A DNA stretch of 64,000 nucleotides from Lysobacter dokdonensis DS-58. Lineage in GTDB: Bacteria > Pseudomonadota > Gammaproteobacteria > Xanthomonadales > Xanthomonadaceae. The DNA is taken from positions 1 through 64,000 of the forward strand of contig NZ_JRKJ01000023.1 of assembly GCF_000770795.1 (NCBI RefSeq), read 5' to 3'. The notes below the pieces were generated by a model that was not told where the DNA came from, searched no databases, and saw only the letters and a list, made by a program, of their open reading frames with translations. This document shows, one piece after another, positions 28,987 through 36,722 of the stretch. Every line of letters begins with the position of its first letter. The first letter of the stretch is position 1. The position numbers and the translations under genes were made by a program.

Positions 28987-29036
28987 GTGCACACGCGGTG
29001 CACAAGCGGGAAAGATCCGAGTAATAATCGGTGCAC
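28987..29036. repeat. Three phased GTGCAC palindromes upstream of integrase
   Basis: GTGCAC occurs at 28987, 28998 and 29031, spaced 11 and 33 bases, so on one helical face. Located between the attachment site and the integrase start. Likely integrase arm-sites or an operator for the element's own regulator; which one is not decidable from sequence. Confidence 0.6.
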
Positions 29037-29061
29037 GATTGAGCGGACACAGAATGCACAC

Positions 29062-30111
29062 ATGGCCTCTTTTGCCCAGTTGCCATCAGGGAAATGGCGC
29101 GTTCAAGTGCGTCGCGGTGGATTGTATAGGGCCGCCACGTTCCCACTAAAGCGCGAAGCTGAAGCATGGGCGCGAGCGGTCGAAGGACAGGCTCACCAGG
29201 TCGCCGCCAGCGGCTACGCGCTGCCGCCAAAGGGCGCATCTCTCGGCGAATTGATCGACGCTTACATAGCTTCGCGCGCCGGCACTGGCGGTAAGACGAA
29301 GGCCGCAACGCTAAGGATGCTGAAGGCACGACTCGGCAAGGTAAAGCTGCAATCGCTGACGGCGATCGTCCTGCGGGACTTCGTCGACAAGCGCGTGGAC
29401 GACGGCGCCGGCGGCGTAACTATTGCCGCGGACCTGTCTTTTCTCGGGGCAGTGCTGACGTGGGGTCGCCATGTTCGCCACCTTGACCTGCCGGCCGAGC
29501 TTCCTTCGCAGACGCGTGCGTCCCTCAAACATCGCGGGCTGGACACCCGCAGCAAGGAGCGGGAGCGGGAGCCAACCGACGATGAACTGAATCGACTTTA
29601 CAAACATTGGGAGTCGAGCGACCGCCGGAAGATCGACATGCCAACCCTGTGCCGTTTCGCCCTGGCGACCGGCATGCGCCTTGGCGAGATCTGCGCGCTG
29701 CGTGTCGAGGACATCGACTTGAAGCGAAAGACTGCGCTGATCCGCGATCGCAAAGACCCGCGCAACAAGATTGGGAACAATCAGACCGTCCCGCTGCTAT
29801 CTGCCGCAGTGGACATCGTGAAGCCACTGCTGCTGGATCGCGAGATTGGCCTCCTGTTCGGCGTAAAGGCCGACTCCGCGTCGACAGCGTTCACCCGCGC
29901 TTGTAAGGCGGTCACGCCACCCATTGCAGACCTGCACATGCATGACCTTCGCCATCGCGCGACTGCCCAATTCTTTCGAATGGGCCTAGACATCCCACGC
30001 GTCGCGCTACTGACGGGCCACAAGACTTGGACAATGCTGCGCCGATACACATCGATTAAACCGGAAGACGTACACGCAATCATTGAAGGGGCAAAGTCAC
30101 ATGGCGAGTAA
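29062..30111 (+). CDS. int: DusA-type site-specific tyrosine recombinase (integrase)
   Basis: 349 residues. N-terminal arm-binding-like beta region (FAQLPSGKWRVQVRRGG), SAM-like core-binding domain (~60-150) and a catalytic domain with Arg in ATGMRLGEICALR, the Lys beta-hairpin region, HDLRHRATAQ (H-x-x-R), GHKTWTMLRRY (His and nucleophile Tyr). All catalytic residues are intact, so the element may still be mobile. ATG 29062 was chosen over an upstream in-frame start because homology-like sequence begins there. Its 3' end overlaps the next gene by 11 bases. Confidence 0.93.
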   Translation: MASFAQLPSGKWRVQVRRGGLYRAATFPLKREAEAWARAVEGQAHQVAASGYALPPKGASLGELIDAYIASRAGTGGKTKAATLRMLKARLGKVKLQSLTAIVLRDFVDKRVDDGAGGVTIAADLSFLGAVLTWGRHVRHLDLPAELPSQTRASLKHRGLDTRSKEREREPTDDELNRLYKHWESSDRRKIDMPTLCRFALATGMRLGEICALRVEDIDLKRKTALIRDRKDPRNKIGNNQTVPLLSAAVDIVKPLLLDREIGLLFGVKADSASTAFTRACKAVTPPIADLHMHDLRHRATAQFFRMGLDIPRVALLTGHKTWTMLRRYTSIKPEDVHAIIEGAKSHGE

Positions 30112-30775
30112 GAAACCCAACCTCACTGTCAAATCCGGTTTCTGGATTGACCCAAATCATCTGCCGGAAGAAGTGCGCTCCGACCTGATGCTGGAACTAA
30201 ATGACTCAGGGCTCGATTACGAGCAACAACAGGCACTCCTCACGCACGCAAATCAAATTGCACAGATGCCACACACCGGAGATGTGCCCACGGCCCAACA
30301 ATGTGATGAATTGAAGAAGCTCGTCACCGATGTGCACCGCCTGCAAAACTGTTTAAACGCCTTGAGCGAAGCAACTATTGCGACGCTAGAGATTCACACC
30401 CGCGAGGCGGCCGTACTTGAGGACCCTTATCCATTCTCTTATGCCATTCTGGAAAAGCTTGGAGACATCGAGTCGGACGGCATACTTAGTGAGTCCTGGG
30501 ACTGGATCAACGCCCTCGGCGAGGCTGCCGAATACGCACTCACCCAGCAGTCTCCATCTAGGCAAGCCAAACCCAAGCAAGCGCGCGCACGCAGTGTGGT
30601 TGCCGAATTGGCCCGATATTTCATAAAGATGACCGGGAAGGCGCCGCCACTGGATGCGGCATCGTGGTTCGCTGGGTTCGCGGGCAGGCTCGCAGAACAC
30701 ATGCAACTTGAAGTCGGTCCCCGCATCGTGAGATCGGGAATTGAGCTGGTCACCGAGCCACAGGGCAAAGTCTGA
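30101..30775 (+). CDS. Unknown protein overlapping integrase
   Basis: 224 residues, start ATG 30101 behind GAAGGGGC, inside the 3' end of the integrase gene. No domain recognised. The N-terminus has SGFWIDPNHLPEEVRSDLMLEL, then a long helical middle (LKKLVTDVHRLQNCLNALSE) and a basic linker rich in Lys/Arg/Gln. Codon use is less GC-biased than the chromosome. Immediate coupling to the integrase suggests a recombination or mobility accessory function, unproven. Confidence 0.65.
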   Translation: MASKKPNLTVKSGFWIDPNHLPEEVRSDLMLELNDSGLDYEQQQALLTHANQIAQMPHTGDVPTAQQCDELKKLVTDVHRLQNCLNALSEATIATLEIHTREAAVLEDPYPFSYAILEKLGDIESDGILSESWDWINALGEAAEYALTQQSPSRQAKPKQARARSVVAELARYFIKMTGKAPPLDAASWFAGFAGRLAEHMQLEVGPRIVRSGIELVTEPQGKV

Positions 30776-30806
30776 ACGTTGATCTCCAGAATTCGGCGAT
30801 CACTGT

Positions 30807-30830
30807 AGGGGCGAGGGAACCTCGCCCTTT
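30807..30830 (+). terminator. Short hairpin, likely terminator
   Basis: GGGCGAGG/CCTCGCCC (30809-30816 with 30820-30827), a GAA loop and TTT. It sits between the integrase pair and the HTH gene, implying separate transcription of the replication genes. The T-run is short. Confidence 0.55.
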
Positions 30831-30881
30831 GGAGAATGCCCCGTAAGCGAACCGGCACTCTGTCGGGAATAACGGGGCAAC

Positions 30882-31133
30882 ATGGTCACCGACCAGAAAA
30901 GCAACATCGAACGCATTCGGAAGATGGCAGACAGCTTGGACTGCTTGCTGGAGGAAGACTTCCGGATGCTCGCAGGTGCAACGCAATCCACCGTTGAGGC
31001 GTGGCGCAAGCGCGGACAAGGGCCCGCGTATATCCGCCTTGGTAACCGCGTTCTGTACCCACGCGAGGCCGTCGCAGAGCACCTTCGTTCCATCACGCGC
31101 GAGCGCAACAGTGCCGCGGCGTCTCTCCTGTGA
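30882..31133 (+). CDS. AlpA/excisionase-like helix-turn-helix protein
   Basis: 83 residues. The C-terminal two thirds read LAGATQSTVEAWRKRGQGPA followed by IRLGNRVLYPREAVAEHL, the pattern of the HTH_17/AlpA family of mobile-element regulators and excision factors. First gene of a tightly overlapping set: its TGA overlaps a GTG start (GTGA) for the next gene. Probable activator of excision or replication genes. Confidence 0.8.
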   Translation: MVTDQKSNIERIRKMADSLDCLLEEDFRMLAGATQSTVEAWRKRGQGPAYIRLGNRVLYPREAVAEHLRSITRERNSAAASLL

Positions 31134-31456
31134 GCCGGCGCTCACGAGGTCGGCTCCGGTCATGGAGTACGGAGGCCGGAGAATTCTTTCGACTTGTCAC
31201 CCGCCCTCCCAAGGACGGTGACCCCGAGTCACTTTCGAAATTGCAAGCGGCTCGGTGGGAAGCGGCCCGACGGTCAATTCGAGCAGGCCTACGCTCCATG
31301 CCAGTCGAATGCGTACTGGCTTATGCGCACAGCATGGCAACCACGTCGACCCGTTGGCAGGACATGCCGAATCCGCAGCCGCCGTTTGACTTAGATGTGC
31401 TTGAGGCATACCGAATGGTTTTGCGCGAACTCGTCTTCCCAAGCAGCCGACGATGA
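31130..31456 (+). CDS. Small hypothetical protein of the replication module
   Basis: 108 residues from a GTG that overlaps the previous stop. Contents: STEAGEFFRLVTRPPKDGDP, then helical SKLQAARWEAARRSIRAGLR and an acidic ending LDVLEAYRMVLRELVF. No family recognised. Followed by ATGA overlap with the primase-like gene, so its translation is coupled on both sides. Confidence 0.6.
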   Translation: MSRRSRGRLRSWSTEAGEFFRLVTRPPKDGDPESLSKLQAARWEAARRSIRAGLRSMPVECVLAYAHSMATTSTRWQDMPNPQPPFDLDVLEAYRMVLRELVFPSSRR

Positions 31457-31929
31457 GCAACACGAGCATTGACCTGTTATTGAGTCGCCTTGATGGCGTG
31501 AAGCCAAACGGTAGGGGCTGGCGGGCGTACTGCCCTTGCTGTGGTGGACGTGGTTCCAAGGTTAGCGTTGCCGCGGGAGATGACGGGCGGGCGCTGCTTC
31601 ATTGCTTCGGCGGATGCGATGCGGCCACTGTTGTCGAGGCCGTCGGCTTGTCATTGGGTGCCCTGTTTCCGGAACGACCGGCGGACGATACGCCTGAATC
31701 AAGGCGGCGCATGCGGCGAATCGCCCGCGAAGCGCAATGGGGCGCAGCACTGGAAATGCTGGATACGGAATTGTGCGTGATTCATTTCGCCGCGCGCGAG
31801 GTAAAAGCCGGCCGCGCAATGAGCAGTGAAGACGCCGCGCGCCTGGAGCTCGCCGTAACTCGCGTGTGCGATGCGCGATTCGTGCTGCGCGAGCAGAAGC
31901 CATGGCGACCGCAACGGAACTTGCGCTAA
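31453..31929 (+). CDS. CHC2-type zinc-finger, primase-related protein
   Basis: 158 residues. CPCCGGRGSKVSV with LLHCFGGCD reproduces the CHC2 zinc-binding and DNA-contact pattern found in phage and plasmid primases (C-x2-C ... H-C-x3-C). No Toprim domain follows within this chain, so it supplies only the zinc module; the rest is helical. Followed by a 28-base overlap with the VapE-like gene. Confidence 0.82.
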   Translation: MSNTSIDLLLSRLDGVKPNGRGWRAYCPCCGGRGSKVSVAAGDDGRALLHCFGGCDAATVVEAVGLSLGALFPERPADDTPESRRRMRRIAREAQWGAALEMLDTELCVIHFAAREVKAGRAMSSEDAARLELAVTRVCDARFVLREQKPWRPQRNLR

Positions 31930-33233
31930 TGGAAGCCGCGATGGGCCTTGAACAACGCGTGCTAGCGGCGGACGCGTCGGGTGTCCTGGTGGGGACGGCA
32001 GTACGGCCTTCTGTCACGCCTCACCGCGTGCTATGGGATGCCTTGGGCTTGGCCTTCGACGCCCGAGGAACGCCGCCACCGAATCTAGACAACGCCGTCA
32101 GGGTGCTTGAGGGCCATCGCGACCTAAAAGGCCGCGTGTGGTTTGACGAATTCACGGGGCGCGTGATGACAACCCTCGGCGGTACCGTGCATGAGTGGGG
32201 CGACGGCGAAACGATCAGTACGACACTGTTCCTACAGCGGACGATCGGCCTTTCGCAAATGGGCTCAACTACGGTCGACCAAGCCGTTTCTGCGGTCGCC
32301 TTCGCGCACCGTCGCAATAGTGCGCAGGAATGGCTACGCTCGCTGCAGTGGGATCGTGTCGACCGTCTTCCCTGTTTTCTTTCAAGGGCCTTCGGAACGG
32401 CGCAGAGTGAGTACACCGCCGCTGTCGGGCGATGCTTCATGGTGGGAATGGTCGCGCGTATTCTCCGACCTGGGTGCAAGGTCGACACGATGCCTGTCTT
32501 CGAAGGCGCGCAAGGCCTCGGAAAGTCTGCCGCGCTGCAAGCTCTGGTCGGAACGAATTGGTTCGCCGAGGCGGCCGAAAGCGTCACATCAAAAGACTTC
32601 TTCGTCGTTCTGAAAGGGAAAGCGTTAGTCGAGATTGCGGAACTCGACACGATCAGTCGCGCAGAAGTAACGGCAGTCAAACGCGTATTGACCTGTGCTA
32701 CCGATCGCTATCGTGCGCCTTATGGCAAGCGTGCCGAAGACCATGCCCGCACGTGCGTCTTCTCGGGGACGACCAATCGCGACGACTGGAACCGAGATGA
32801 AACGGGCGCGCGCCGGTTCTGGCCGGTGGCTTGCAAGTCAATTGACTTGGAGTGGATTCGCGATATTCGCGAGCAGCTCTTTGCAGAAGCGGTTGCGCGG
32901 CTTGATCGCGGAGAACCTTGGTGGGACGTCCCTGCTGAAGAGGCGAAGCGTGAGCAGGAAGCTCGTCGCGAAGTTGACGAATGGGCAGAACCGATTGCGC
33001 GGTACTTGAAAGGCCGGCGAGAAGTTCAAGTTGCGGCCGTCATGGAAACCGGTTTAGGTATTCCACCGGAAAGGTGGACCAAGCCGCTGCAAATGCGCGT
33101 CGCCTCCATCCTAAAGGGAATGGGATGGGTGAAGCGGGATACGTGGTGGGAAGGTCGGAAGGCCAAGGTTTGGCAACGTCCGGATGCGAAGGATCTTGGA
33201 GGTGGGGAAGGTGGGAAGGACGAACCGTTCTAA
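31902..33233 (+). CDS. VapE-family (virulence-associated E) P-loop ATPase
   Basis: 443 residues, ATG 31902 inside the primase gene. Walker A is FEGAQGLGKSAAL (~205), with the Walker B-like VEIAELDTI and a sensor segment FSGTTNRDDWNRDETGARRF, all typical of the VapE/SF3-like helicases that drive replication of phage satellites and prophages. The C-terminus holds basic winged-helix-like sequence. Its stop lies within a large inverted repeat at 33205-33265. Confidence 0.88.
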   Translation: MATATELALMEAAMGLEQRVLAADASGVLVGTAVRPSVTPHRVLWDALGLAFDARGTPPPNLDNAVRVLEGHRDLKGRVWFDEFTGRVMTTLGGTVHEWGDGETISTTLFLQRTIGLSQMGSTTVDQAVSAVAFAHRRNSAQEWLRSLQWDRVDRLPCFLSRAFGTAQSEYTAAVGRCFMVGMVARILRPGCKVDTMPVFEGAQGLGKSAALQALVGTNWFAEAAESVTSKDFFVVLKGKALVEIAELDTISRAEVTAVKRVLTCATDRYRAPYGKRAEDHARTCVFSGTTNRDDWNRDETGARRFWPVACKSIDLEWIRDIREQLFAEAVARLDRGEPWWDVPAEEAKREQEARREVDEWAEPIARYLKGRREVQVAAVMETGLGIPPERWTKPLQMRVASILKGMGWVKRDTWWEGRKAKVWQRPDAKDLGGGEGGKDEPF

Positions 33234-33265
33234 TTTAAGGGTTCGCCCCACCTTCCCACCTTCCC
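33205..33265. repeat. Long inverted repeat spanning the vapE stop codon
   Basis: A 15-bp perfect stem (33205-33219 with 33251-33265, GGGAAGGTGGGAAGG) and a 6-bp stem (33221-33226 with 33240-33245, CGAACC) joined by a 1/5-base internal loop, with a 13-base AT-rich apical loop. No T-run follows, so it is not a classical terminator; a replication or packaging site is conceivable. Confidence 0.75.
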
Positions 33266-33766
33266 GCCTAGCCAAATGATTTGTAGAGACTGCATAGGGC
33301 ATTCTAGGAACTGGTAGGTAGGTGGGTAGGGTGGGACATGTGGGAGCTGCCGGCCGTGGCGTTGGGTCCTTCCTTGAGGGGGTGAGGTGCGGCGTCCTCG
33401 ACACCGTAACAATCGAATTTTGCGTGGCACGGCGAAACCGATTTGTTGTTTACCTCACCTCGTAAACTTTCTCCGTGATTGGCCAGAGTTTTGCTTGTGC
33501 GATTGGTGGTGGATGCAGTCCTCAGCGAACCCGTCTCTGCGAGGATTTTCCCTACATCAGGGAAATCAACTGAGAAAAAGCGGGCCTCCCGCCAGCTTCT
33601 AACGCCAGATGCGGGGCACAAGCGCTTGCGCTTCCTGTCCGCCGGCAACGTTGAGACTTTGAACGGGAACGTCGGAACAGGGAACCGTATCAGGGACCGC
33701 ATCAGGGAGGCGCGGCGTAAGAGTCGCGTGCGAGGCTTGCTCCAGTCCAACACCTCAGAGGAAGGC
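33266..33766. other. Non-coding stretch right of the replication module
   Basis: About 500 bases with no convincing gene on either strand. It contains G/T-rich short repeats near 33314-33345 (GGTAGGTAGGTGGGTAGGGTGGG) and no recognisable regulatory hairpin. Open frames here lack ribosome sites and codon bias. It may mark the edge of the satellite-like block. Confidence 0.55.
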
Positions 33767-34948
33767 ATGAGTGATCGTATCGATCGGAAGAAGCTCTACG
33801 ATCTGGTCTGGAGCGAGCCCATCAGCACGTTGGCGGAAAAATTCGGGTACTCCGACGTCGGCCTTTCCAAGTTGTGCAAGCGCCATGGCATTCCCCTTCC
33901 CGCCCGAGGACATTGGGCAAGGATCCAGGCCGGCCAGAAGCTTCGGCAGCCTCCGCTTCCCGCTGCCAAGGCGGGGCAGGACGGCCTCGCGTTGAAACCG
34001 CTCCCCGATGCGGAGCGGCACTCGCGCGCGGCCCAAAAGGCGCAGAGCGCCGCCGTTCGCCATTCCATTTCCGCGGATGCCGTCGTGAGGGACACGGAGA
34101 AACTTCACCCGTTGGCAAGAGGAGCGCGTCGTCGCCTTAGGCAGAAGGACAGCAGAGTTGATCCGAAGCAGCTGAGATATGCGCCGAAGGAGGTCCTCGA
34201 CATCGAGGTGACGCCCGGATCCATCGACAGAGCAACCTCCATTGCCAGTGCGGTGCTCGTCGCCCTTGAGAAGCTGGGGGCTACCGTCCTTGTCGACCGC
34301 GACAAGGGCCGCACCGTTCTCGCACTGATGGACACCCAGCTTCGAATCAAAATCTCCGAGCACGTCGCGCGGTCTGACCACCAGGCGACCGTCGCGGAAC
34401 AGCGGGCGGTGGAGCGAGACCGCAACAACATCCGCTGGGGATCGGGCACTGTGGAATACCCCCACATCCCGCGGCACGACTTCACGCCCACGGGGCTACT
34501 GACCATCACGGCATCGGGTTGGCCCCATCGGAGCTGGCGCGACACAAGGCGCACGCCCCTCGAGCAGCGATTGGGCGAGGTGGTCGCGGGCATCCTGTCC
34601 TTGGCAGAAGAGGTCCGCGATCGCGAGCAGACGGAGGCTCGCAAGAAGGCCGAGCACGAGTGCAAAGTGCAGCGCTACGAGCGTGAGATGGCACGCAGGA
34701 CCGAAGAGCGAGCCGCTTACCGACAGCTGCGGTTGGACGCCAAGCGCTGGGTGGCCGCCAATGAGCTTCGAGCGTACTTGCGCGCCGTTGGCAGCGTGGC
34801 GGCTTTGCATGGCACCGATTCGAACGAACTCGCAGAGTGGATCGGGTGGGCCTCGAGGAAGGCCGATTGGCTCGACCCCACGGTTCTGGTGTCGGACGCA
34901 ATTCTGGATGCGCCGCAGCCGGAGAAGCCACGATCCTGGTACTGGTGA
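33767..34948 (+). CDS. Island-associated HTH/coiled-coil protein of unknown function
   Basis: 393 residues, ATG 33767 after GAGGAAGGC. Residues 8-40 form a helix-turn-helix (LYDLVWSEPISTLAEKFGYS, then LSKLCKRHGIPLP) characteristic of a hypothetical family often seen on islands. A beta-rich middle follows, then a long charged helix (~285-345, EEVRDREQTEARKKAEHECK) likely forming a coiled coil, and a W-rich end. Possibly a DNA-binding partner of a defence or maintenance system, not demonstrable here. ArsR promoter begins just after its stop. Confidence 0.7.
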   Translation: MSDRIDRKKLYDLVWSEPISTLAEKFGYSDVGLSKLCKRHGIPLPARGHWARIQAGQKLRQPPLPAAKAGQDGLALKPLPDAERHSRAAQKAQSAAVRHSISADAVVRDTEKLHPLARGARRRLRQKDSRVDPKQLRYAPKEVLDIEVTPGSIDRATSIASAVLVALEKLGATVLVDRDKGRTVLALMDTQLRIKISEHVARSDHQATVAEQRAVERDRNNIRWGSGTVEYPHIPRHDFTPTGLLTITASGWPHRSWRDTRRTPLEQRLGEVVAGILSLAEEVRDREQTEARKKAEHECKVQRYEREMARRTEERAAYRQLRLDAKRWVAANELRAYLRAVGSVAALHGTDSNELAEWIGWASRKADWLDPTVLVSDAILDAPQPEKPRSWYW

Positions 34949-34966
34949 CCGCGGGCTAACGGCCCC

Positions 34967-35002
34967 TTGACCATCTCCATTATTTCGATATTCTTCGAAA
35001 TA
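34967..35002 (+). promoter_or_regulatory. ars promoter with ArsR operator
   Basis: TTGACC (34967-34972), 16-base spacer, TATTCT (34989-34994). The -10 occupies exactly the gap of a perfect 8-bp inverted repeat, TATTTCGA (34981-34988) and TCGAAATA (34995-35002). ArsR bound here would cover the -10, giving As(III)-relieved repression. The start codon at 35002 overlaps the operator's right arm. Confidence 0.8.
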
Positions 35003-35346
35003 TGGAAATGCCATCCGCCCTCGCCAGCCTCTCCGCCCTCGGCCACGAGTCCCGTCTCCGCGCCTTCCGCCGCCTCGTTGAGGCCGGCCCCGACGGTATG
35101 CCGGTCGGCGAGCTCCGTGAGTACCTGGACCTCCCCGCCGCGACCCTGACCGCACACCTCAATATTCTGCGTGGGTCGGGGCTGGTGGTCGACCAGCGCG
35201 AGGGCCGCGTGATCCGCGTGCGCGCGAACTACGCGCAGATGAACGCCCTGATCGCCTACCTCACCGAGAACTGCTGCGCCGGGACCGCGGACTGCGGCCC
35301 CACCCCCACTGCCTGCAAGCCACGCAAGAAAGGAGCCTCGAAGTGA
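35002..35346 (+). CDS. arsR: ArsR-family arsenite-responsive repressor
   Basis: 114 residues. Winged-helix fold with the recognition helix region LPAATLTAHLNILRGSGLVV. Thiol ligands are C-terminal (ENCCAGTADC), the As(III)-site type with vicinal cysteines outside the DNA-binding helix. It autoregulates from the palindrome at its own start. GTGA overlap with the next gene. An alternative start at 35008 is possible. Confidence 0.92.
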   Translation: MEMPSALASLSALGHESRLRAFRRLVEAGPDGMPVGELREYLDLPAATLTAHLNILRGSGLVVDQREGRVIRVRANYAQMNALIAYLTENCCAGTADCGPTPTACKPRKKGASK

Positions 35347-35831
35347 ACCGCTTCCACGTACACCTCAACGTCGCCGACCTCGCCGCCAGCATCCGCTTCT
35401 ATTCGCAGCTCTTTGCCGCGCCGCCTGCCGTCGTCAAGGACGACTACGCGAAGTGGATGCTCGAAGACCCGCGCGTGAACTTCGCGATTTCCAACACCGG
35501 GCGCGCACCGGGCGTTGACCATCTGGGCCTGCAAGTCGACAACGGCGACGAGCTCGTCGCGCTCGGCAAGCGCCTCGACGCCGCCGGCGGCACCGTGATT
35601 CCCGAGGAGGCGACGATCTGTTGCTACGCACGCTCCGACAAGAACTGGACCGAAGACCCACAGGGCACGCGCTGGGAGACATTCCATACCTTCGGCGAAG
35701 CGACGACGTACTACGCCGGCGATGCGGCCTGTGCGACCGACGGCGCGGCATGCACGCCGAACGTCGCGGAGATGAATCCCAAGGTCGACAAGGGCTCGCC
35801 GTGCTGCTCACCCGCCGCGGCCTGCTGCTGA
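35343..35831 (+). CDS. arsI: ArsI/CadI-type VOC metalloprotein
   Basis: 162 residues, GTG start overlapping the arsR stop. VOC fold (FHVHLNVADLAASIRFYS) with the vicinal-Cys signature ICCYARSDKNW and a Cys-rich tail (CSPAAACC). Members include C-As lyase ArsI, which cleaves methyl from methylarsenite, and CadI. The CCYA pair and the ars context favour ArsI; lyase activity requires confirmation of the iron ligands. Confidence 0.85.
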   Translation: MNRFHVHLNVADLAASIRFYSQLFAAPPAVVKDDYAKWMLEDPRVNFAISNTGRAPGVDHLGLQVDNGDELVALGKRLDAAGGTVIPEEATICCYARSDKNWTEDPQGTRWETFHTFGEATTYYAGDAACATDGAACTPNVAEMNPKVDKGSPCCSPAAACC

Positions 35832-35841
35832 GGACGCCGAC

Positions 35842-36339
35842 ATGCAAAATGTCGTTTACAACGCACTGTTCCTGTGCACCGGCAACTCCGCCCGCAGCCA
35901 GATCGCCGAGGTTCTGTTGAACGCGATGGGCAAGGGCCGCTTCCGCGCGTATAGCGCTGGCAGCCACCCAAGCGGCGAAGTGCATCCACTGGCGGTGCGC
36001 ACCATTCGCGACCACGGCCTGAGCGCGCAGGGGCTTCGCAGTAAGAGCTGGGACGAGTTCGCCGGCCCGGACGCGCCCACTATGGATTTCGTCATCACGG
36101 TCTGCGACAACGCGGCTGGCGAAACCTGCCCGGTGTGGCCCGGGCATCCTGCGGTCGCGCACTGGGGCGTTCCCGATCCTGCCGCATCCGGCGACCCCCA
36201 AGCGTTCAAGGACGCATGGTTGGTCCTTAGGCGTCGCATCGAGCTGCTCCTCGCGCTTCCGCTCGAAAAGCTGGACAACTTGGCGCGCACGCAGAAGTTG
36301 AACGAGATCGCGATGCACGGCGAGGAGCACTTGGCATGA
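35842..36339 (+). CDS. arsC: Low-molecular-weight arsenate reductase (first copy)
   Basis: 165 residues. LMW phosphatase-like P-loop CTGNSARS at residues 12-19 with the nucleophile Cys, and the second redox cysteines in TVCDNAAGETCP. Reduces As(V) to As(III), with thioredoxin-type or mycothiol/bacilliredoxin-like partners. Overlaps arsC2 by ATGA. A tail of about 30 residues exceeds the common length. Confidence 0.9.
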   Translation: MQNVVYNALFLCTGNSARSQIAEVLLNAMGKGRFRAYSAGSHPSGEVHPLAVRTIRDHGLSAQGLRSKSWDEFAGPDAPTMDFVITVCDNAAGETCPVWPGHPAVAHWGVPDPAASGDPQAFKDAWLVLRRRIELLLALPLEKLDNLARTQKLNEIAMHGEEHLA

Positions 36340-36722
36340 AGCGCGTGCTCTTCGTGTGCGTTGAGAACTCGAACCGCAGCCAGATGGCGGAGGCGTTCGC
36401 GCATATCCATGGCGGTGATGGTGTCGAGGCATTGAGCGCGGGTTCGGCGCCGTCGGGCGTGATCAACCCTAAGGCGGTCCGCTTCATGTCCGAGCTGGGT
36501 TACGACCTGACGCAACACGCCTCCAAGTCCCTGGACGAAATCGACGGCGAGTTCGATGCCGTCATCACCATGGGCTGCGGCGACAACTGCCCGTGGGTGC
36601 CTGCAAAGCGCCGTGAGGATTGGGGCTTGCCCGACCCCAAGCACATGGACGATGCGGGCTACCGCGCCGTCCGCGACGACATCGAGGCGCGCGTCAAGGC
36701 GTTGCTCGCGGAGATCGCATGA
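36336..36722 (+). CDS. arsC: Low-molecular-weight arsenate reductase (second copy)
   Basis: 128 residues. P-loop CVENSNRS (with EN in place of TG-NSAR) at 8-15, second motif MGCGDNCPWVP, and the catalytic Asp in DWGLPDPK. Related to but clearly distinct from the first copy, so these are two families of reductase side by side rather than a recent duplication. Overlaps both neighbours by four bases (ATGA). Confidence 0.9.
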   Translation: MKRVLFVCVENSNRSQMAEAFAHIHGGDGVEALSAGSAPSGVINPKAVRFMSELGYDLTQHASKSLDEIDGEFDAVITMGCGDNCPWVPAKRREDWGLPDPKHMDDAGYRAVRDDIEARVKALLAEIA

